From: Pseudomonas alkylphenolica
GTDB taxonomy: Bacteria > Pseudomonadota > Gammaproteobacteria > Pseudomonadales > Pseudomonadaceae
Length of the DNA: 64,000 nt
Assembly (NCBI RefSeq): GCF_000746525.1
Contig: NZ_CP009048.1
Location: 2,845,501-2,909,500 of the forward strand
Reading direction: 5' to 3'
Of the stretch, positions 15,978-23,378 are shown in pieces. A program made the position numbers and the translations under genes. Position 1 is the first letter of the stretch. Every line of letters starts with the position of its first letter. A model generated the notes under the pieces. The model did no database searches and was not told the DNA's origin. It saw only the letters and a list, made by a program, of their open reading frames with translations.

Positions 15978-17696
15978 ATGGCTGACAAATTTGTGCTTTC
16001 AGTGGTTTGGGGAGAAACGCAAAACGTTACGCCCAAGGACGGCGCACCCGCGACCGTGAAGCGGCTTCATGCGGTTGTAGCCAACCTCGCCGCTCAGGCA
16101 AAGAAACGTGGCCTTGGAGGTCAACTACAGGTGCGTCCGGCGCCTCGCGTCGATACCGAACTATCCGCAACGTTTGAGACAATGCGTACGACAGTCGACG
16201 AAGTCGAGTCCGGCGTTCACGTTGGCAACTCCCTCCCTGCACGGGCGGCGCTGGTCGAAATTCCCCAGGCCAGTACCGCTCGACTCGATTTCGCATTCCC
16301 CAGGACGTTGAGTTGGATTTTCGGGACTGATGTGCGCAGCGGTGGTGATTTTTTTGTTGGAGACGCCTCTAACAAGCGCCTCTATCGGCTGTTCGAGTCC
16401 AACGAACCGCCAACCGAAGACCAATTACCATTCGTTTCGCAAGTGACCGGCAGTGGCTTGTCAGCGCCAGTGCCCCCTAACCCTTACAAAAAACTCGCTT
16501 GGGTGGTGGGGATCTTTGCGGCGGTGATTTTTTTCATCGGCGCGGCAGTGTCTATCTCGACAGGCCATTCGGTGAGAGAAGCAAAAAATCTGCTTATGGC
16601 CACCAACCCTGCCCTTCAATACCGCTTGTTCGAAAGCGTCAGGCTCACATGCGAGGAGGATGCCAATGCGTTTCCATCAGCTAAGCATCCCACGGTTTGC
16701 GACAACCTGCTGGCCAATGAAAAAGCCTCTGACGTGGCCCCGCGAACAAAGAAACTCCTCTGGGATCCGTCGAAAGTAGATGCTGTGCTTAAAGGGTTCA
16801 ACGAATGTCATGAAGGTAATAACCCCAGGGAGTGTGACGTGATCAGGCGTGGGGCTGCAGCTCTTGAACGGAAAACATCCTCCGCCAACAATGTTCTGGG
16901 TGTTGCCCGTGCAGCCTCGGTTGACACCAAGCAAACTGAAATCAGCACAAGCTCGACGTCAATCCTGTCCTCCTTCCTGATGCTCGCCGTTGGTATCGCC
17001 GGGTTGATCATCGCGCTCGGATTGGGCACAAAGCAGCGTGTCGCCGGGGTCTGGATCGATGTCCGCAACCGGGTTTCACTAGCACGCGCGCAAGTCACCC
17101 TGTGGACAGTGGTGGCGCTTTCCGGCTATGCCGCTTTGGCGTTGTTCAATATTGGTTTTACTGGCGTTGGGAGTGGCTGGGAAGCCTCAGTCTTTCCAAC
17201 CATTCCGACATCTGTCGCGGCAGCCTTGGGAATCGCGACAGCCTCGCCAATGATCTCTGCGCTAATCCTCCCGACCAAGGACCCGGCCCAAAAACAGGTC
17301 AACTTTGTAGCTGATCCCGACCCGCGCAAACGAGGCATCCCTTTTTTGGGTGCGCAGTCCGACGGTCTTTCGTTGAACGACACGCCCCAAATGGCGTCCA
17401 TCACGGATATGTTCATGGGCGAGGAAATCGCCAATGCCAATACGGTTGACGTATCACGCCTGCAGAACGTATTGATTACCGTGCTCCTTGTGCTCGGGTA
17501 TTTCGCCGTAATGCTTCAGGTAACAGGCGATATCAGCGCACTTTCACTGTACGGGACCAACGGCCCTCGATTCCTAAGCCTGCCCGATCTAGGCGCATCC
17601 TTTACATCGCTGTTATTTGTCAGCCATGCAACGTATCTGGTTGCTAAGGCCCATGACGCGCGTGCGCCGAACTCAGCTGAGCCCGCAAGTGAGTAA
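15978..17696 (+). CDS. Polytopic membrane protein with novel N-terminal cytoplasmic domain
   Basis: 572 residues from ATG 15978 (GGAG nine bases upstream; an earlier in-frame ATG at 15909 lacks a site). Residues 1-165 are soluble (starting ADKFVLSVVWGETQNV, including SWIFGTDVRSGGDFFVGD). Hydrophobic helices lie at about 175-195, 335-355, 382-402, 413-435 and 500-520. A Cys-containing loop (CEEDANAFPSAKHPTVCDN, and CHEGNNPREC) lies between the first two helices and would be periplasmic. The segment DVRNRVSLARAQVTLWTVVALSGY resembles a motif I have seen in uncharacterised membrane proteins. I cannot assign a function. Neighbours are a patatin remnant upstream and, convergently, a nucleotide-kinase-like gene. 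Confidence 0.75.
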   Translation: MADKFVLSVVWGETQNVTPKDGAPATVKRLHAVVANLAAQAKKRGLGGQLQVRPAPRVDTELSATFETMRTTVDEVESGVHVGNSLPARAALVEIPQASTARLDFAFPRTLSWIFGTDVRSGGDFFVGDASNKRLYRLFESNEPPTEDQLPFVSQVTGSGLSAPVPPNPYKKLAWVVGIFAAVIFFIGAAVSISTGHSVREAKNLLMATNPALQYRLFESVRLTCEEDANAFPSAKHPTVCDNLLANEKASDVAPRTKKLLWDPSKVDAVLKGFNECHEGNNPRECDVIRRGAAALERKTSSANNVLGVARAASVDTKQTEISTSSTSILSSFLMLAVGIAGLIIALGLGTKQRVAGVWIDVRNRVSLARAQVTLWTVVALSGYAALALFNIGFTGVGSGWEASVFPTIPTSVAAALGIATASPMISALILPTKDPAQKQVNFVADPDPRKRGIPFLGAQSDGLSLNDTPQMASITDMFMGEEIANANTVDVSRLQNVLITVLLVLGYFAVMLQVTGDISALSLYGTNGPRFLSLPDLGASFTSLLFVSHATYLVAKAHDARAPNSAEPASE

Positions 17697-17745
17697 GCGC
17701 ATACCGAAATTCTACATCTACGGCTATCTCAACCGCATCAAGGCC
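17697..17745 (+). mobile_element. Remnant of an IS1182-type transposase gene
   Basis: Reading KRIPKFYIYGYLNRIKA in the frame that runs through this stretch gives the conserved YIYGYLNRI motif of IS1182-family transposases, which normally continues with SSRRLE. Here it stops after about 17 residues. It abuts the stop codon of the membrane-protein gene and marks an old insertion or recombination point. Very short, so identification rests on one motif. Confidence 0.45.
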
Positions 17746-17772
17746 GGTGTCGCGAACTTCGCCAACGGCGCA

Positions 17773-18381
17773 TCAGAGGACGCTATAGATCTCAGCAACC
17801 ACCTGCATCGTTGCCTCTTCAATCGTTCCTTCATTACGGCATAAAACCCAGTCGTGATCTGCAACCGCTTGCTCAAACGCCCGGGTACAAGCGATCTGTT
17901 CTTCCAGCTTATGCATCACCGTACTGCTCAACCCACGCGTACGTGCCGCTGCCCTCGCCCATGAAATTTCAGGGGCGGTGACAACCCCGACATGCAGGTC
18001 TGGCACGCGCACGTTTCGATCAAGGTTCAGCTGTAGGATTTGTGCAAACGGGACCATCCGGCGAAACGCAGCATCAGACGGGTACCAGCGATCGATCAGG
18101 ATGATGCTGTCTGCTGGCTGTTTGGTCAGCACGTGCTGGGAAATCCAGGTACGGCTATCAGCAAAGCGCTCACAAACCCCCAGCTCCAGATCCCGGCTGG
18201 GATTTCTGACGAATGTGTTCACCAGGGCCATTGTTTCACCCCGGTAGGGATCGCTTTTTTTCTCGCAAAGCCGGATCACCTTTTTGTTATCGGCCCTCAG
18301 TACTTTCGTAACGGCCTCCAACAGTGTGGTTTTGCCGGTACCCTTGGGCCCGTCTAGCGAAACAAACAGCGGACGATTCAT
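17773..18381 (-). CDS. Thymidylate-kinase-like P-loop (deoxy)nucleotide kinase
   Basis: 202 residues. Walker A GPKGTGKTT (11-19) close to the N-terminus, the DRW motif (97-99, LIDRWYPSDAAF) typical of dTMP kinases and relatives, and an Arg-rich lid region (ARAAARTRG). Length is near the 205-213 of Tmk, but overall it looks divergent from housekeeping Tmk. It lies in an accessory patch, so it is more likely an accessory kinase than the essential one. Convergent with the 572-residue membrane protein, 76 bases apart. Substrate not known. Confidence 0.7.
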   Translation of the reverse strand: MNRPLFVSLDGPKGTGKTTLLEAVTKVLRADNKKVIRLCEKKSDPYRGETMALVNTFVRNPSRDLELGVCERFADSRTWISQHVLTKQPADSIILIDRWYPSDAAFRRMVPFAQILQLNLDRNVRVPDLHVGVVTAPEISWARAAARTRGLSSTVMHKLEEQIACTRAFEQAVADHDWVLCRNEGTIEEATMQVVAEIYSVL

Positions 18382-18443
18382 TCTTCAAGCAACGTATGGG
18401 CAGAGATTGCTGAGCACTCTACCCCAGTTTCTGGCTGACGGCG

Positions 18444-19238
18444 TCAACGTAACCCGGCTACACCAAGCATTGAGCTGTAGCTCGACGGCGAGACACCCAT
18501 CACTTTACGGAACGCATTGCTCAGATGAGCCTGGTCGAAGAAACCTAGGTCGGCGGCGATGTGTGCCGCCGCGTCGCCAAGGCGCAGGCGCCGGCGCGCT
18601 TCGATCAGGCGCAACTGCTTGAAATATTGCATGGGAGGCAGGTTTTTCAGGGTCTTGAAGCTTCGCACCAGATGGAATCTGGACAGATTGGCTTCGGCGC
18701 ACAGGTCTTCAAGCTCGATCACTTCGTACAGATTGGCCTTCATGAAACGGATCAACTGTGCCACCCGCAATGGCTCGTCAGCGGTGTCTGGCGTGGTGCG
18801 AAAACGCGCCAGCTCACTGCACAGCACCAGCAACGCCTCGTCACGACCGCTGGCGTCCAATTGCTCGTGCAGGTCGAGGATAGAGCGGAACAGCGCACTA
18901 TCGTGGATCACGCCCTCCTGGAACGTGGGCAGGCCACTGGCGCTGGTGGTCTGGTCAAGAATGTTGCGCACCTGCTGTCCATCCAGATGCACGCTGATGA
19001 ACTGTGCGCCCTCCCCGCAGAACTCCGACGCCTGCACGGTCATCGGGTTATAAAGCGTCACCTCGCCCGCTACCACGGCTTGCTGCCTGCCGTTGTACCA
19101 GATCCGCTCCGCCCCGCTGAGGTTGGCGCTGAGCACATATTCTTCATGGGTATGCTTGGGGTAGCGGGCACCGCTGGCATTGACCATCGAGCATTCAATA
19201 CGCTCAAAGCGGGTCAGTTTTTCCATTATCAAGGCCAT
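18444..19238 (-). CDS. AraC-family transcriptional regulator with cupin sensor domain
   Basis: 264 residues from ATG 19238 (AAGGAGG eight bases before it). The N-terminal AraC-type cupin has HTHEEYVLSANLSGAERIWYNGR and VTLYNPMTVQASEF. The C-terminal double HTH has LEDLCAEANLSRFHLVRSFKTL and AHIAADLGFFDQAHLSNAFRKVMGVSPSSY. It faces away from the WS/DGAT gene with the hydrolase in between on its own strand, and may control that lipid gene pair. The ligand is not predictable. Confidence 0.88.
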   Translation of the reverse strand: MALIMEKLTRFERIECSMVNASGARYPKHTHEEYVLSANLSGAERIWYNGRQQAVVAGEVTLYNPMTVQASEFCGEGAQFISVHLDGQQVRNILDQTTSASGLPTFQEGVIHDSALFRSILDLHEQLDASGRDEALLVLCSELARFRTTPDTADEPLRVAQLIRFMKANLYEVIELEDLCAEANLSRFHLVRSFKTLKNLPPMQYFKQLRLIEARRRLRLGDAAAHIAADLGFFDQAHLSNAFRKVMGVSPSSYSSMLGVAGLR

Positions 19239-19361
19239 CGGCCTGCCTCCTTGCAGGAAAAGGATGTGCCTGTCACATCCTAGAACGGCTGTCGATGCAA
19301 ACTGAAATAGCATCGAACAGCTGAACATCCAAGCAGAATGCTTGCCAACGTCGCGGGTGTA

Positions 19362-20528
19362 CTACAACCCTGAGTACCTATCCATCAACGCCCTCATACA
19401 CGCCAGATACTCACCACGTCCCAGATGCAGAATGTGATTACCGGGAAACCAGTGCAACGCACTGCCCGGCCAGTGTTGGTGCAACAGCCGCAAGTGTCGT
19501 GGCATGGTAACGCGGTCTCCGGCACCGCCGATGATCAGCATGCGCTCGCCGTCCAGACGCGGGGCGTAGGTCAGCGGGTTGTGCACGGCAAGCAAGCCGC
19601 GCATTTCAGCCACGCCAATGCCCTGGTTGCGCATCAGGCGGGAGAGCAACACCCCTGTGGGTTGCCACTCAAGGAACGCGTCGATAGGGCTGACCGCAGG
19701 TACGATCGGCACGCAATAGGCCAGGCGCTCGTCAACGGTCGCCAGCAGCGCCGCGGTATAACCGCCGAGGGAAATGCCCGTGACCCCGATATGCTCGACA
19801 CCACGCGCCTGCAGGTAGTTGATGAACACCCGCAGGTCATGGATCGCATGCAGCGGCGCCTCGTTAAAGGCCACCAGCCCACTGCCGAATAATCCCTGGC
19901 CGCTGAACCAGTCGCTGCGTTCTGCGCGACGACCATGGTGCGGAAACGTGAACAGCAGGATGTCATAGCCCCGCCGGTAGAAATCGGCCAGCGACAGCGC
20001 GTGAGCGTTGAGCCAGTGCGGGTCGGCGGCGAATCCGTGGATGACGATCAACGTCGGTCGTGGCCGGTCGCCATGGCACCAGTGCTGGGCATGGGCGAAG
20101 GCATTGCGCTGCATGGCTTCAAACTGCGGGCGCGCGAACGGATTGAGCGGTTTGAACGGACTGGCAAACCGCAGCTGCAAACGACGGATGTCATTGCCTG
20201 GCAGCGCACGCTCTGAAATGACGATGTCCTTCGGCGGTCGCAGGAATACCTCGGAGGCATCTCCCGCACGCGCTAGCGGTTCGTAGAAGCGCAGCGCCTC
20301 GAACTCGCGCTGCAGACGGCCAGGTTTGCGTAGCGTGGTAAGCGCGGTCGCCGCCACCGTAGCCGACAAGGAGGTGCGCATCACCCGCTCGATCGCGGCG
20401 CTGCCATGGATCTTCAGGCGGTGCCTGGCATCCAGTTCGGTGCCGTCGGCCTGCCGCCAGAAGTCTTCGGACAAACGCTCCCACCAGGGGCTGCGTGAAT
20501 CCCCTGCCCTTGTCCTTTCCTCACTCAC
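19362..20528 (-). CDS. Alpha/beta hydrolase (esterase/lipase-like)
   Basis: 388 residues if started at GTG 20528 (AAAGAG upstream); the frame is open further 5-prime, so the exact start is uncertain. Nucleophile elbow GVTGISLGGYTAALL (Ser in G-I-S-L-G), oxyanion-region IHGFAADPHW, acid-region IIGGAGDRVTMP and catalytic His in GNHILHLG. No signal peptide, so cytoplasmic. It is divergent from the WS/DGAT gene with about 250 bases between starts. Hydrolysis of an ester made by, or fed to, the acyltransferase is a reasonable but unproven idea. Confidence 0.82.
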   Translation of the reverse strand: MSEERTRAGDSRSPWWERLSEDFWRQADGTELDARHRLKIHGSAAIERVMRTSLSATVAATALTTLRKPGRLQREFEALRFYEPLARAGDASEVFLRPPKDIVISERALPGNDIRRLQLRFASPFKPLNPFARPQFEAMQRNAFAHAQHWCHGDRPRPTLIVIHGFAADPHWLNAHALSLADFYRRGYDILLFTFPHHGRRAERSDWFSGQGLFGSGLVAFNEAPLHAIHDLRVFINYLQARGVEHIGVTGISLGGYTAALLATVDERLAYCVPIVPAVSPIDAFLEWQPTGVLLSRLMRNQGIGVAEMRGLLAVHNPLTYAPRLDGERMLIIGGAGDRVTMPRHLRLLHQHWPGSALHWFPGNHILHLGRGEYLACMRALMDRYSGL

Positions 20529-20776
20529 GCACTGCTCTTTACTCCACACGCAAACTCCCCTCCCCAGGCGGGGGGCGGCATGTGCGCCCCGATAGCCCCC
20601 AGCATAAGGACCGCGCCGACCGCTCACTCCCCCCCTTTTGCAGGGGGACGATGCAACGGCAGATCGATGAATCTGCCCGTCATCGACCTTGGTCGTATTG
20701 ATGAAACGCGAAGCGCCTGTCTTTCAGCTCAATTGATTGCCCCCAACTGCGCCACAACCTTGCGAGAGCGTTAACG

Positions 20777-22300
20777 ATGAGCAAACTCAGCGGGCAAGAT
20801 GCCCTGTTCCTCAAAGTCGATCGTCCCCATGCCGCGTCGCACTGCACCATGATCTACATCTACGATCAGTCCACGGTAGAGGGGCAACGACTCGGCTTTC
20901 GGGAGATCGTCCACCATATCTCGGATCGTCTCGACGTCTCGCCCGTGTTCAAACGCAAGATCATCCAGGTGCCCTTTGGCCTCGGTTATCCCTACTGGGT
21001 AGAGGACGACCTGTTCGACATCGACTTCCACGTTCGCCATTTCGCCCTGCCCAAGCCAGGCGACTGGCGTCAGTTCTGCATCCTGGTGTCACGCATCCAT
21101 GCCCGCTCGGTCGATCTTTCCCGGGCGCCCTGGGAGATGTACGTGATCGAGGGGCTCGACAACATCGAGGGCATCCCCAAGGGTAGCTTCGCCATCCTGA
21201 CCAAATCGCACCATGCGGCGATGGACGGCGCCGCGGCCGCGGAGCTGACCTGGGCCTTGCACGATCTGGCCGGCGCGCAGGGTAAACCTGTCGCGGTGGT
21301 CGATAACCCGCCGGCGGCAACCAGCGTGTCGCCGCGATGGGGCATGCTGGACACGGTTAGTCGCATGTTCACTGACAACATCTCGGCCTCTGCCCGCATG
21401 GCACTGCCGCTGGCCCGCGTGTTGCCCAAGCTGGCCATTGCCAGTCTGCGGAAAGTGGCCAGTTCGGTACTGAGCGCTGAAGGCGGCGCACCGCGCACAC
21501 GGTTCAACAGCAATGTGACGTCCAGCCGGGTCTGGGATTCGGTCACCCTTGATCTTGGCGTGGTGAAACAGATCAAAAGCCTGGTGCCCGGGGCAACAGT
21601 CAACGATGCGGTCCTGGCCATTGTCGGTGGGGCGATGCGTCGTTACCTGATGGCAAAAGATGAACTGCCGGAGAAGTCGCTGGTGACCCTGGCACCGGTC
21701 AACACCCGCCAGGGCAATGAATCCGTCGCCGCCGGCAACACTGTGTCGATGCTCACCTTCCCGCTGCGTACCGACATCGACGATCCGCTTGAGCGCCTGC
21801 AAGCGCTGCAGGCCGCCACCTCGCAATCCAAAGCGATCCAGAATGCGGTCGGTGCCAACGACCTGACCAATCTGCAGAAATTTGCGCCCCCTGCCACCCT
21901 GGGTCTCGCCGGTCGCCTGGCGACGCTGATGGGCATGGGCGGCAAGGGCCCGGTGCTGCTGCACAATTGCATGGTGACCAACGTCCCGGGCCCCAATGTG
22001 CCGCTGTACATGCTCGGTGCAAAGCTCGTGTACTGGTGCGGCGTTGGGCCGCTGGTCGATGGCTTGTCGTTGATCTGGAACCCCACCAGTTACTGCGCAA
22101 AGATGTTCATCTCGTTGACCAGCTCACCAAACGTTGTCCCCGACCCGGATTTTCTCGCGCAGTGCCTGAGGGACTCCTACGAGGAATTGCAGGCCGTGGC
22201 GATTCAGGCAGCCAAGGCCAAGGCTCCCAAGCCAGTGAAAGCAAGGCGCGTTGCCCGAAAAGCCGCGGTGCAGAAGGTCAACGACACGCAGATGCTCTAG
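20777..22300 (+). CDS. Wax ester synthase / acyl-CoA:diacylglycerol acyltransferase (WS/DGAT)
   Basis: 507 residues. The catalytic HHxxxDG motif is intact (H145-H146-A-A-M-D150-G151), followed by the WES_acyltransf core and a C-terminal DUF1298 half with MVTNVPGPNVPLYMLGAKL and YCAKMFISLTSSP. The start MSKLSGQDALFLKVDRPHAAS is canonical. The enzyme esterifies acyl-CoA to long-chain alcohols or diacylglycerol. The tail (residues 475-507) is a Lys/Arg-rich extension (AKAKAPKPVKARRVARKA) that could aid membrane or droplet attachment. Neighbours: divergent alpha/beta hydrolase and AraC regulator. WS/DGAT is not universal in pseudomonads. Confidence 0.92.
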   Translation: MSKLSGQDALFLKVDRPHAASHCTMIYIYDQSTVEGQRLGFREIVHHISDRLDVSPVFKRKIIQVPFGLGYPYWVEDDLFDIDFHVRHFALPKPGDWRQFCILVSRIHARSVDLSRAPWEMYVIEGLDNIEGIPKGSFAILTKSHHAAMDGAAAAELTWALHDLAGAQGKPVAVVDNPPAATSVSPRWGMLDTVSRMFTDNISASARMALPLARVLPKLAIASLRKVASSVLSAEGGAPRTRFNSNVTSSRVWDSVTLDLGVVKQIKSLVPGATVNDAVLAIVGGAMRRYLMAKDELPEKSLVTLAPVNTRQGNESVAAGNTVSMLTFPLRTDIDDPLERLQALQAATSQSKAIQNAVGANDLTNLQKFAPPATLGLAGRLATLMGMGGKGPVLLHNCMVTNVPGPNVPLYMLGAKLVYWCGVGPLVDGLSLIWNPTSYCAKMFISLTSSPNVVPDPDFLAQCLRDSYEELQAVAIQAAKAKAPKPVKARRVARKAAVQKVNDTQML

Positions 22301-22330
22301 CCGGAGTGGCCATCAAGGGCGCGTGAAGGC

Positions 22331-22355
22331 GAAGCAGGCCACTCTGGCCTGCTTC
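22331..22355 (+). terminator. Stem-loop after the WS/DGAT gene
   Basis: Perfect 10-bp stem gaagcaggcc / ggcctgcttc with a 5-base loop, 30 bases after the stop. There is no T-run, so it may be a weak terminator or an mRNA end-stabiliser. Confidence 0.5.
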
Positions 22356-22367
22356 GCCACACTGCCT

Positions 22368-22442
22368 CGGCAAGGACTAAGCTGGTGCGATGGATCTTCT
22401 ACTCTCTAGGTGAAGGCCATGAGTGCCCTGTCGATAGCAGGT
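22368..22442 (+). pseudogene. Ghost of a DUF1704 gene: leader and first codons only
   Basis: Bases 22368-22433 align without gaps to 33107-33172, the leader and start of the intact DUF1704 gene, with 9 mismatches in 66 by my count. The shared part includes the ribosome-binding region and ATGAGTGCCCTGTCG. After five codons the frame reads MSALSIAG and stops. The rest of the gene is missing and the sequence passes directly into the CDI-locus remnant. Confidence 0.7.
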
Positions 22443-22456
22443 TGATCATTCCACGC

Positions 22457-23378
22457 CTAAGCCACAGGTTTCATCTGCGTGTAAACCCAAATTCCCATCG
22501 TCAGTAAAGCCACAACAACGATGATGCCTTCGCGCTTGAGTAGGTGCCAAGGCAGCCGCTCGGCCTGGCGCTTGATCACGTTCAATACCCGGGTCCATAT
22601 TGGAACCCTGCCGCCCACCAGCGCTGCATTTGTGAAATACAACGTGCCAAAGAACACCACCACTGGGCTGGCCCAGCGCATCCAGGGCACATGGCTGGAC
22701 GCCGAGAAAGCCAGGGCTGCTGGCACCACACTGGGGAGAACATGGCGCAGCACCAAGAGCCCGGCGCCTTGCCGGTACCATCTGCGCGGGAGCAACCTTT
22801 GGCTCAAGCGCACATCCAGTGACCGCACCGCCATCGCCAACATGGACCAGAACTGGTAGGCCTTGGTGCCAAACCAGAGCATGCCCAGCATCAGCAGCGG
22901 CGCGACATTCGGGTTGAAGATGCCGTCCCTTTTCATGGTGCCGCCAAACAGGTAGGCAGCGAAACAAACCGCCAACGACAACCACAGAAAAACATTTACC
23001 CCCCGGTAGCTTTCCGGCGGTAACCAGTCCCGCCAGTTGTCGAGTGGTTTCAGCCCAAGGCGCTCAGGGAGCTCGGGGTACTGGTACTCGATGGCTTGGG
23101 CGAGTTGTGTGAAACGTTGCCAGTCGCTCTCGGTAAAGTAGTCCGCGAGTTCACGACGGCCGCAATCACTCATGGGTTTGAACAGCAAGGCGGCGGCCTG
23201 CCCATGAAGCTTGTTGGCGTCGAACCTGGCCAAGTCGCTGCGCACGCTTTCGACCATGGCCTCAATTTCGTATCGCCGGGTCAGGTCCTCCCAACGCCAG
23301 TGCTCGCACGGCAGGTTGCCCTGGGTTTCTTCCCAGCCCATCGCCTTGCATACGTCATCGAAAAGCCGACCCCGAGCG
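22457..23378 (-). pseudogene. Membrane protein, 5-prime end lost in a deletion fusing it to tpsA
   Basis: The open frame gives 294 residues from ATG 23341, but the same frame stays coding upstream (RLFDDVCKAMGW) until it meets the tpsA remnant, so the true N-terminus is missing. Seen: a soluble helical first half, then four hydrophobic helices (about 118-135, 148-166, 215-233, 268-287). Its position directly behind the toxin end of a TpsA gene suggests a former immunity or accessory protein of the CDI locus. No family recognised. Confidence 0.55.

Noticed and set aside
22446..22985. 179-codon frame overlapping the membrane-protein remnant
   Set aside because: Shadow of the 294-codon frame, with no hydrophobic or family pattern of its own.
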